Source: JBGOUV01 sp041477815
Lineage (GTDB): Bacteria; Acidobacteriota; Terriglobia; Bryobacterales; JACQDG01
DNA length: 29,874 bases
Reading direction: 5' to 3'
Assembly (NCBI GenBank): GCA_041477815.1
Contig: JBGOUV010000028.1
Coordinates: 1-29,874, forward strand
Shown in pieces: positions 7,482-13,146 of the stretch. The position numbers and the translations under genes were made by a program. The notes below the pieces were generated by a model, which was not told where the DNA came from, searched no databases, and saw nothing but the letters and a program-made list of their open reading frames with translations. Numbering within the stretch: position 1 is the stretch's first letter; each line of letters starts with the position of its first letter.

Positions 7482-7615
7482 GGCCGGTCCAGGATAGCAT
7501 CGATGTGGCGATGAAAGAGAAACTGGAAGTGGCGCAGGGAAGTGGAAATCGGCCCGTTGATGACGCGATAGTTCTTCCCAGGCCCGACGTAGACGCGGTA
7601 AAGCTTACATTGCAC
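7478..7615 (-). CDS. Possible small basic protein (45 residues) upstream of the kinase
   Basis: An open frame from GTG 7615 to TGA 7480-7478, sharing ATGA with the kinase start. It begins two bases after the stop of the PIN toxin. The product contains CKLYRVYVGPGKNYRVINGP and FQFLFHRHIDAILDRP: no signal peptide, no membrane segment and no family I recognise. About three quarters of third codon positions are G or C, somewhat lower than in neighbouring genes but compatible with coding. The spacing on both sides would fit a toxin, small ORF, kinase transcript. It could equally be a gene remnant or chance. Confidence 0.35.
   Translation of the reverse strand: MQCKLYRVYVGPGKNYRVINGPISTSLRHFQFLFHRHIDAILDRP
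7491..7496 (-). promoter_or_regulatory. Possible extended -10 for the kinase
   Basis: Minus-strand TGCTATCCT gives an extended -10 (TGn plus TATCCT) ending nine bases before the kinase ATG, so a message from it would have at most a two-base leader. No clear -35. Confidence 0.3.
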
Positions 7616-7616
7616 G

Positions 7617-8018
7617 TCAGCCCTCCGCCCGGATCACCACCAGCCGGTCGACGCCGGCGAAATCCCGGGCGTTGTTGGTGACCAGCGGAACCTGATATCG
7701 CAATGCGGTCGCCGCTATCCACTCGTCGGCGCAGTCGATGGGTCGGCCATTCCGGCGGGCTGATTCCATTACTTCCGCCCACGTCAGGCACAGATCGCGT
7801 TCGCACAGCAGTACGATGTAATTCTGCAGATGGGCTTCCATTTCCGCCCGCCGGAGCGCGCCCCAATTCCGGCTAAGCGCCCACCGCTGGAGTTCCGCTA
7901 CGGTCATGAAGCTCACCGCCAGAATGTTCCCCGTCAGGTGGCGACGGTAGAGTTCCGCGCGGGGGGCGCCCTTGAAGACCATGGAGACGATGTCGGTGTC
8001 GGCCAGGACCGCACTCAC
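7617..8018 (-). CDS. PIN-domain toxin (VapC-like RNase)
   Basis: A 133-residue PIN-domain protein. The chosen start is GTG 8018, because it overlaps the upstream antitoxin stop in a GTGA and begins directly at the first PIN strand (VSAVLADTDIVSMVF). A longer form from 8057 reads through low-complexity sequence belonging to the antitoxin in another frame. The Mg-binding acidic set is visible: Asp in ADTDI, Glu in MTVAELQRW, Asp in IDCADEWIAATAL, and N/D in VTNNARDFAGV. Known members cleave tRNA or mRNA and are blocked by their antitoxin. The toxin frame is intact while its apparent antitoxin (8015-8211) is frameshifted, an unexpected combination if both calls are right. Confidence 0.88.
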   Translation of the reverse strand: MSAVLADTDIVSMVFKGAPRAELYRRHLTGNILAVSFMTVAELQRWALSRNWGALRRAEMEAHLQNYIVLLCERDLCLTWAEVMESARRNGRPIDCADEWIAATALRYQVPLVTNNARDFAGVDRLVVIRAEG

Positions 8019-8211
8019 CGTGACTTCTTCCTGCCCGCGCCCTCCCCGCGACGCCAAGAACGGAGCAGCTTCAGAAAATCGTCCGCCGCCGCCGGGTCTG
8101 GCGGGCCAGGCCCCATGATGTCTTCCAGGCGGCGAACCGCCCTAAGCCCGTTCTGGCCGCTAGCTCCTCAATGGTCGGCAACGGGTGCTTCTTCTTTTGC
8201 TTCCCGATCAC
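8015..8211 (-). pseudogene. Antitoxin of the adjacent PIN toxin, apparently frameshifted
   Basis: From GTG 8211 one frame reads VIGKQKKKHPLPTIEELAAR then TGL. The sensible continuation, RAVRRLEDIMGPGPPDP then AAADDFLKLLRSWR and a basic tail, lies in another frame and stops at TGA 8017-8015, overlapping the toxin start as GTGA. The 197-base span is one base short of a multiple of three, so a missing base near 8130-8140 (minus strand CTTAGGG) explains the split. The acidic, helical C-terminus coupled to the toxin is what an antitoxin should look like. The first frame alone runs into an unnatural Arg/Trp-rich tail. Either a real mutation, a sequencing error, or recoding; family not identified. 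Confidence 0.6.
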
Positions 8212-8217
8212 AGCCCC

Positions 8218-8223
8218 AGTATA
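8218..8223 (-). promoter_or_regulatory. Extended -10 promoter for the antitoxin/PIN pair (leaderless)
   Basis: Minus-strand TGGTATACT is an extended -10 (TGn + TATACT). Its end is six bases from GTG 8211, so transcription should begin at or next to the start codon. No Shine-Dalgarno precedes the GTG. Confidence 0.5.
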
Positions 8224-8230
8224 CCAGTGC

Positions 8231-8259
8231 CTGACGGCGAAGTTTTCTGCGCGTATAAT
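8231..8259 (+). promoter_or_regulatory. Promoter of the 8267-10706 operon (leaderless)
   Basis: CTGACG (8231-8236), a 17-base spacer, then a perfect TATAAT (8254-8259). Seven bases follow before ATG 8267, which is where transcription should start. No Shine-Dalgarno fits. This is the best sigma-70-like promoter in the window. Confidence 0.7.
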
Positions 8260-8266
8260 GTAGGCC

Positions 8267-9529
8267 ATGCCGATTTCACGCCGAGAGTTGCTCGTGGGAA
8301 TCGGCGGGGCTCCCCTGGCCTTGCGCGCCCAGAAGCGTCCCGCCCGCCCTAAGCTGGCCGCCATCACTACCACCTACTTCAAGTATTCACACGCCCAGCA
8401 CATCGTGGACCGCTTCCTCGAAGGCTACGGCTGGAACGGGACCCATCACCAGCCGGCCATGGATCTGGTGTCGCTTTACGTCGACCAGGTCGGCGCCACG
8501 GACTTCAGCCGCGACCGCGCCGCCCGGTTCCCGCAGATGAAGGTCTTTCCCACTATAGCCGAGGCCCTGACCCTGGGCGGGAGCAGCCTGGCCGTGGATG
8601 GCGTGGTGCTGGTGGGCGAACATGGCAAGTACCAGCGCAACGAGAAGGGCCAGACCCGGTACCCGCGCTACGAGTTTTTCCAGGAGATCGTGAAGGTCTT
8701 CCGGTCGAGCGGCCGCTCGGTCCCCGTGTTCAATGACAAGCACCTTTCCTGGAACTGGGAATGGGCCCGCGAGATGTACGACACGTCCCGCAAGATGGGG
8801 TTCCCCTTGATGGCCGGATCGAGCCTGGCGGTCACCTGGCGGACACCGGCCCTCGAGATGCCGCTGGGGGCGCGGGTTCGCGAGGCCATGTGCGTCGGCT
8901 ACGGCGGCGTCGACAGCTACGACTTTCATGGCCTGGAAACCATCCAGTGCATGGTGGAACGGCGCAAGGGCGGGGAGAGCGGCGTCAAGTGGCTGCAGGC
9001 CTATCGCGGCGACAAGTTCTGGCAGGCCTGGCAGGAGGGCGTCTGGCCACGGGACCTGGTGGAGGCGGCGCTCTGTCGCAGCCACACGCTGACGCCGTCG
9101 CGAAAGGGCTTCAACAACGACTTCCCTACCCCCGACGACATGCGCCGGATCCTGCGCAATCCGGTCGCCTACCGGTACGAGCACGCCGACGGCCTGAAGT
9201 GTACCCTGCTGCTGATGAATGGCCTCGTCCAGGACTTCAACTTTGCCGCGCATCTTGATGGCCGCTCGGAGATTTTCTCCACCCAGATGTACCTTCCCAT
9301 GCCCCCCGCCCGGACCAGTCTGGCCAACTTCTTCAGTCCCCTGGTCAACAACTTCGAGAAGATGTACCTCACCGGGAAGGCCACCTATCCGGTGGAGCGC
9401 ACGCTGCTGACCACCGGGCTCACGGCGGCCGGGGTGGAGAGCCTCTTCCGCGACCAGACCCGCTACGAGACGCCGCACCTGGCTATCTCCTACCAGCCCA
9501 CCAAGGAATCCACGTTCTGGAGAACCTGA
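8267..9529 (+). CDS. Uncharacterised conserved protein with Tat-like signal (paralog A)
   Basis: A 420-residue protein, first of two tandem paralogs. The N-terminus MPISRRELLVGIGGAPLALR has a twin-arginine followed by a short hydrophobic stretch, so Tat export is likely. Motifs shared with the next gene: SHAQHIVDRFLEGY (41-54), LAVDGVVLVGEHGKY (108-122), YPRYEFFQE, VPVFNDKHLSW (152-162), AGSSLAVTWR (183-192), HGLETIQCMVERRKGGESGV (221-240) and DFNFAAHLDG. The order of strands and helices resembles the Rossmann half of Gfo/Idh/MocA oxidoreductases, with VGEHG where those have ATPxxxH, but the glycine-rich nucleotide loop is absent. I recall similar hypothetical proteins in Planctomycetes and Acidobacteria, but no assigned function. 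It should be transcribed without a leader. Confidence 0.85.
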   Translation: MPISRRELLVGIGGAPLALRAQKRPARPKLAAITTTYFKYSHAQHIVDRFLEGYGWNGTHHQPAMDLVSLYVDQVGATDFSRDRAARFPQMKVFPTIAEALTLGGSSLAVDGVVLVGEHGKYQRNEKGQTRYPRYEFFQEIVKVFRSSGRSVPVFNDKHLSWNWEWAREMYDTSRKMGFPLMAGSSLAVTWRTPALEMPLGARVREAMCVGYGGVDSYDFHGLETIQCMVERRKGGESGVKWLQAYRGDKFWQAWQEGVWPRDLVEAALCRSHTLTPSRKGFNNDFPTPDDMRRILRNPVAYRYEHADGLKCTLLLMNGLVQDFNFAAHLDGRSEIFSTQMYLPMPPARTSLANFFSPLVNNFEKMYLTGKATYPVERTLLTTGLTAAGVESLFRDQTRYETPHLAISYQPTKESTFWRT

Positions 9530-9533
9530 CCCC

Positions 9534-10706
9534 ATGAAGCGCATCGCCATCGTCACTACCATCTATCGCTACCTGTCGCACGCCCAGCACATCGGCGATC
9601 GCTTCCTGGTGGGATATCCCCGCCAGGGGAAATGGCATCGGCCGGACATGAAGGTAGTAGCGCTTTACGTCGACCAGAAACCGGAAGGGGACCAGAGCGC
9701 CGAGCGGGCCAAGGAGTTCGGGTTCGAGGTGTATCCCACGGTTGCCGCCGCCCTGCGCTGCGGCGGCTCGAAGCTAGCGGTCGATGCGGTACTGTTGATC
9801 GGCGAGCATGGCCAGTATCCGCGCAACGACAAGGGACAGATCCTGTACCCGCGCTACGAACTCTTCCAGCAGTGCGTGGAGGTCTTCGAGAAGGACGGCG
9901 TGGCCGTGCCGGTTTACAACGACAAGCACCTTTCCTACAGCTTCGAGAAAGCCAAGGCCATGGTGGACGCCTCCAAACGGCTCAAGTTTCCCATGCTGGC
10001 CGGCTCTTCGGTGCCGGTAACCTGGCGTCTGCCGGAGCTGGAGCTGCCGTTGAACTGCGAGATCGAGAGCGCCCTGATGGTCGGGGTGGGCGGCTCGGAC
10101 CCGATGGATTATCACGCCCTGGAGGGCCTGCAGTGCATGATCGAGCGCCGCAAGGGCGGGGAGACCGGGGTGAAGGCCGTCCAGATGATCGAAGGGGAGG
10201 CGGTATGGAAGGCGGGCGAGGCGGGCCGCTGGCCGAAGGATCTGCTCATCGCCGCCCTGTCCCGCAGCGACTCGCCCCAAGGCCTGACCCTGGCCGACGG
10301 CCGCACCCAGGACCTGGTGGGCACGGGCCAACTGCCCAAGCTGGTGAAGGATCCGGCCGCGTACTTCATCGAGCACCGCGACGGCCTGCGCACCACGCTG
10401 CTGATGCTGAACGGCGCGGTGAAGGACTTCAACTTCGCCGCCCGGGTGAAGGGCCTGGGCGTGCAGTCCACCCAGTTCTTCCTGTCGCCCACGCCCAACG
10501 TTACCTACTCGGCCTGTCTGGTGAGCAATATCGAGGACATGTTCGCGACCGGCAAGGCGGCGTATCCGGTGGAGCGGACCCTGATCGTCAGCGGCATCCT
10601 GGAGAGCTGCCTGACCTCGCGGGTGCAGGGGCACGCGCGGCTGGAGACGCCGCACCTGGAGGTCCGCTACCGGGCGCCGAAGGAGTCTGGCTTCAGCAGG
10701 ACGTAG
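9534..10706 (+). CDS. Uncharacterised conserved protein, cytosolic paralog (paralog B)
   Basis: A 390-residue paralog of the preceding gene, starting four bases after its stop, so probably co-translated. It starts directly at the first strand (MKRIAIVTTIYRYLSHAQHI) with no signal, so it should stay in the cytosol. It keeps every shared motif: LAVDAVLLIGEHGQY (81-95), YPRYELFQQ, VPVYNDKHLSY (125-135), AGSSVPVTWR (156-165), HALEGLQCMIERRKGGETGV, EHRDGLRTTLLMLNG and DFNFAARVKG. Total conservation of GEHG, NDKHLS, TWR and RRKGGE marks these as likely active-site elements. Function unknown; a dehydrogenase-like or sugar/lactone enzyme is a guess from the fold. Its last 40 bases overlap a convergent toxin gene. 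Confidence 0.87.
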   Translation: MKRIAIVTTIYRYLSHAQHIGDRFLVGYPRQGKWHRPDMKVVALYVDQKPEGDQSAERAKEFGFEVYPTVAAALRCGGSKLAVDAVLLIGEHGQYPRNDKGQILYPRYELFQQCVEVFEKDGVAVPVYNDKHLSYSFEKAKAMVDASKRLKFPMLAGSSVPVTWRLPELELPLNCEIESALMVGVGGSDPMDYHALEGLQCMIERRKGGETGVKAVQMIEGEAVWKAGEAGRWPKDLLIAALSRSDSPQGLTLADGRTQDLVGTGQLPKLVKDPAAYFIEHRDGLRTTLLMLNGAVKDFNFAARVKGLGVQSTQFFLSPTPNVTYSACLVSNIEDMFATGKAAYPVERTLIVSGILESCLTSRVQGHARLETPHLEVRYRAPKESGFSRT

Positions 10707-11080
10707 TCCCGTGGCGCGACAATGCGGACGCCCCCGTGACTGCCAACCGCCAGCAAGTCTTTGTCACCCGACACGATCAGGCCGGCCGCAGCCTGGATCG
10801 CGCACTCCAACACCATGTCGTCCTTGGGATCCCGACAAACACCGCGCACCAAGCCACGGACCGGCACGCGAACGGCGTCGCGCAAGTACAAGCCGAGACT
10901 CTGTCGCAGCCGACCAGGTTCCCAGTCCATCTTTTCGGTGAGGACGCGCGCCACCTCGACCACAATCTGGTCACAGACGGCAATGGTGTCGACGGTCAGG
11001 CCCCTCTCGAGCGCCAGCAGCGGGATTCCTCCAAACTGAAGGGCGGAAACCCATACCCCGGAGTCCAGGACGACGATCAC
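10667..11080 (-). CDS. PIN-domain toxin, TIGR00305-like
   Basis: A 137-residue PIN protein of the 'putative toxin component, PIN family' type. Acidic residues visible: Asp in IVVLDSGVWVSAL, Glu in DQIVVEVARVL, Asp in CRDPKDDMVLECA, and Asp in LIVSGDKDLL. The start at 11080 overlaps the stop of the CopG-like antitoxin by four bases (ATGA), fixing it as the second gene of the pair. The C-terminal 40 bases overlap the convergent gene ending at 10706. It is intact and probably active. Expected role: RNA cleavage when the antitoxin is lost. Confidence 0.9.
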   Translation of the reverse strand: MIVVLDSGVWVSALQFGGIPLLALERGLTVDTIAVCDQIVVEVARVLTEKMDWEPGRLRQSLGLYLRDAVRVPVRGLVRGVCRDPKDDMVLECAIQAAAGLIVSGDKDLLAVGSHGGVRIVAPRDYVLLKPDSFGAR

Positions 11081-11337
11081 TTCCGTTCCGCGCGCAGTTG
11101 ATCTACCAGGGCTTCCACATCGCCCTCGGTGTAGCGCCGTGGGTTCCTCGTTCGGGCGTACTCAGCGTCTTCCCGCAGTCGGGTGCGCACTCGCTGCAAA
11201 CGATACGATCGGAACGCTTCGCGGAACAACTCACTCAGATTGCGGCTCTCTTCCTTAGCCACGCGCTCGACCTGTCGCGCGAGGTCCTCTGGAAAGCTGA
11301 CGGTGAAGACACGGGACCGGCGCCTTGTGGCTCTCAT
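11077..11337 (-). CDS. Ribbon-helix-helix (CopG-like) antitoxin
   Basis: An 86-residue protein: basic N-terminus, a beta-strand VFTVSFPEDLARQVERVA, then ESRNLSELFREAFRSYRLQR, the ribbon-helix-helix pattern, with a charged tail for toxin binding. It precedes and overlaps the PIN toxin by four bases. The start is eleven bases from the stop of the MmcQ-like gene, so it may be the end of a longer operon. It also has its own AT-rich promoter-like sequence ending seven bases before the ATG, so independent autoregulated expression is likely. Confidence 0.9.
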   Translation of the reverse strand: MRATRRRSRVFTVSFPEDLARQVERVAKEESRNLSELFREAFRSYRLQRVRTRLREDAEYARTRNPRRYTEGDVEALVDQLRAERK

Positions 11338-11344
11338 TACGAAT

Positions 11345-11374
11345 ATTATTACATAGTGGTATATTGTCGTACAA
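11345..11374 (-). promoter_or_regulatory. Promoter of the CopG/PIN module (leaderless)
   Basis: On the minus strand TTGTAC (11374-11369), an 18-base spacer, AATAAT (11350-11345), then seven bases to the ATG at 11337. TAATAA one base earlier gives a 17-base spacer. The segment is strikingly AT-rich against its surroundings and overlaps the last codons of the upstream gene. No Shine-Dalgarno. Confidence 0.5.
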
Positions 11375-11720
11375 GGGTTTTCAACATGCGCGCCGACGCC
11401 ACCAGCCGGTAGCTCCCCGTCACCAGTTCCTCAATCTCCCGCCAATCCAGCCGGCCGGCCACCCGCAGCGATACCCATCCCTGGTGGCCGATGTAGGGGG
11501 TGCGGTAGAAGCGGGGGTCCTTCAGGAACAACGCCTGGTGCGGCCGGGGCACTTTGCAGCAGATCGCCCACTCACGCTTGTACTGCTCAAACACAGCAAA
11601 GGTCTTCTTCCCGGCCCGGAAGTTAGGGTGTCCCCAGGACGGCGCCTCGGAGGTTTCGGGCAGCGCCAGACAGATCCGCCGCAACCGCTCCAGCACCGCC
11701 TCTGGCTTTAGCGCGGCCAT
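11349..11720 (-). CDS. MmcQ/YjbR family protein
   Basis: A 123-residue protein with the MmcQ/YjbR signature: an N-terminal helix with CLALPETSEAPSWGHPNFR, then KKTFAVFEQYKREWAICCKV, YIGHQGWVSLRV and the C-terminal EELVTGSYRLVASARM helix. Members adopt a CyaY-like double-wing fold and are often annotated as DNA-binding; their role is poorly established. The start ATG 11720 overlaps the end of the ABC permease by 13 bases, so it is translated from the same message. The link to transport is not obvious. Confidence 0.88.
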   Translation of the reverse strand: MAALKPEAVLERLRRICLALPETSEAPSWGHPNFRAGKKTFAVFEQYKREWAICCKVPRPHQALFLKDPRFYRTPYIGHQGWVSLRVAGRLDWREIEELVTGSYRLVASARMLKTLVRQYTTM

Positions 11721-12721
11721 ACTGCTTGGTACAAGGCGACGGCCTCGGTGATGCGGTGGGAGAACAGGTTGGCCCACAGCCCCAGAACCACGAACGGAAT
11801 CAGCGCCGGCAGCGCCCAAGCCTTCTCCCGCCAGCTCAGGGTCATCTGCTGGTCCCAGCGGAAGAGCTTCCGCGCGAGAAAATAGCTGGTCAGGGTGGTG
11901 ATGACCAGGGCGATGAGCTCCGGCGTCATGGCTGCCAGCCGGGCTGTTCCAAACAGGATATCCTGCATCCCGAACACCAGGTAGAAGCTCGGCAGGAACA
12001 AGGCGACGTGCTGGATCGCCTCGGGCAACTGGGCGAACGGCACCGTCGCCCCGGACAGGAACATGAAGGCAAACCAGGCCAGGTTGCAGATCACCTGCGT
12101 CTCCTGCATGGTGTTGGCCACGCTGGCAATGACCATCCCGATCCCGGCAAAGGCCAGCAGCCCCAGCGTCCCTAATACGAACAGCTTGCCCACGCTGCCC
12201 GGCCACGGAATGTGGAACACCGCGCGAGCCACGGCGAACTCCAGGGCCACCACAAACACCTGCACCACCCAGTTGGCCACCAGCCCGCTCAGCAACAAAG
12301 GCGACGCCCCCAGCGGCGCGGGGCGAAACCGCCGCAGGATGTTCCTTTCCCGGAAGAAAACCAACTGCAGTCCCACCCCCCAGAACCCGCTCCCCAGGAT
12401 GGTCAGCACCACCACCGGTCCCATGAGGAACCGCACCATCTGCGGGTTGCCCCGCGCAAACAGGAACCCGTAGATGAATTCGAACACGATCGGAAAGATG
12501 ATGGCGAAGAAGATAGCGCTGCGGTTCCGCACCAGCAGCTTCAGCCGGATGCTGGTGAGGGCGGCGGTGGCCCGCGGGGAAGCAGTGGCCCACGGGGAAG
12601 GAGGGGCCAGCGGAGAAGCAGTGGCCAGGGGAGACGCAGTGGCCAGTGGCCAGTGGCCAGTGGCCAGTGGGGAAGGAGGGGCCGGTGGACCGTTTGAGGC
12701 GTCTGGGGGGGGGACCGCCAT
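11708..12721 (-). CDS. ABC-2 type permease with repeat-derived N-terminus
   Basis: A 337-residue membrane protein with six hydrophobic segments of the ABC-2 type: FFAIIFPIVFEFIYGFLF, VVVLTILGSGFWGVGLQLVF, LLLSGLVANWVV, LGTLGLLAFAGIGMVIA, FAFMFLSGATVPF with the conserved P-E-A-I-Q segment, and a C-terminal pair. It should pair with the ATPase at 13147-14070 to export a drug, lipid or polymer. Residues about 15-55 are odd: a low-complexity run of SPLAT/GHWPLAT units read from the TGGCCAGTGG repeat at 12585-12680. Typical relatives begin near the segment LTSIRLKLLVRNRSAIFF. ATG 12721 lies three bases after the S23-like gene stop; no good Shine-Dalgarno is seen. Confidence 0.9.
   Translation of the reverse strand: MAVPPPDASNGPPAPPSPLATGHWPLATASPLATASPLAPPSPWATASPRATAALTSIRLKLLVRNRSAIFFAIIFPIVFEFIYGFLFARGNPQMVRFLMGPVVVLTILGSGFWGVGLQLVFFRERNILRRFRPAPLGASPLLLSGLVANWVVQVFVVALEFAVARAVFHIPWPGSVGKLFVLGTLGLLAFAGIGMVIASVANTMQETQVICNLAWFAFMFLSGATVPFAQLPEAIQHVALFLPSFYLVFGMQDILFGTARLAAMTPELIALVITTLTSYFLARKLFRWDQQMTLSWREKAWALPALIPFVVLGLWANLFSHRITEAVALYQAVWPR
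12605..12655 (+). repeat. 51-base inverted repeat, left arm
   Basis: Begins GGCCAGCGGAGAAGCAGTGG and ends in tandem GGCCAGTG units. It matches the reverse complement of 13089-13139 at 50 of 51 bases (C versus A at position 31). It lies inside the permease gene. Further diverged units of the same repeat extend from about 12585 to 12680. Confidence 0.85.
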
Positions 12722-12724
12722 GGG

Positions 12725-13060
12725 CTATCTCGCGGAGAGGGAATGGATCAGGCCGTTGAGCAAGCGACCCACTTCGGCGGCTGTCTCCGATAGAGTCGGA
12801 TAGTTCTCTTGATTCACGTACTTCAGTCTAAGCGCGATCAGCAACTGGGTTTCCACCTCACAAAGCGAACCAAGCGCCACGGACAAATGATACACGAATT
12901 CCTTGGTGAATTTCCGGCCCTGCCCCTCCGCGACATTGGATGGTATGGCAACCGCCGCCTTACGAATTTGGCTCGTCAGGCCAAACTGCTCCTCTCGGGG
13001 GAATTCCCTGGTCACCTTGTAAACCGCCTCCACCAACTGCCGATAGTCCCGAACCGCCAC
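12725..13060 (-). CDS. Four-helix bundle protein (S23 / 23S rRNA intervening-sequence type)
   Basis: A 111-residue helical protein with the hallmarks of the S23/IVP family: DYRQLVEAVYKVTREFP, then FGLTSQIRKAAVAIPSNVAEG, EFVYHLSVALGSLCEVETQL and a C-terminal VGRLLNGLIHSL helix. The IPSNVAEG motif is diagnostic. Relatives occur within 23S rRNA intervening sequences and are structurally related to Avd of diversity-generating retroelements; their function is unclear. GTG 13060 is preceded by GGGAGG at about eight bases. The gene is enclosed by 51-base inverted repeats and lies between an ABC ATPase and its permease, so I infer it arrived as a cassette. No reverse transcriptase or rRNA is present here. 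Confidence 0.9.
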   Translation of the reverse strand: MAVRDYRQLVEAVYKVTREFPREEQFGLTSQIRKAAVAIPSNVAEGQGRKFTKEFVYHLSVALGSLCEVETQLLIALRLKYVNQENYPTLSETAAEVGRLLNGLIHSLSAR

Positions 13061-13065
13061 TCGTC

Positions 13066-13075
13066 ACACCTCCCA
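13066..13075 (-). promoter_or_regulatory. Shine-Dalgarno of the S23-type gene
   Basis: Minus-strand GGGAGGTGTG directly after the right repeat array, placing GGGAGG about eight bases before GTG 13060. It supports this GTG over later starts. Confidence 0.6.
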
Positions 13076-13088
13076 ACTGGCCACTGGA

Positions 13089-13139
13089 CACTGGCCACTG
13101 GCCACTGCTTCTCCCCTGGCCACTGCTTCTCCGCTGGCC
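13089..13139 (-). repeat. 51-base inverted repeat, right arm
   Basis: Reverse-complement partner of 12605-12655, 50 of 51 bases identical. It fills most of the gap between the ATPase stop (13147) and the S23-type start (13060). In the operon transcript the two arms could pair with the S23-type gene in the loop. Confidence 0.85.
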
Positions 13140-13146
13140 ACTGCCT

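Noticed and set aside
9632..11101. A 489-codon plus-strand frame across the second paralog and the PIN toxin
   Set aside because: Glycine/arginine-rich shadow translation with no domain; the paralog frame is strongly supported by similarity to its neighbour.
12725..13060. A diversity-generating retroelement (because S23-type proteins resemble Avd)
   Set aside because: There is no reverse transcriptase, no template/variable repeat pair with A-biased differences, and no C-type lectin target in the window.
12585..13145. CRISPR array
   Set aside because: The repeats are short, directly abutting or unevenly spaced, have no unique spacers of constant length, and occur in inverted arms around a gene. 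No cas genes are present.
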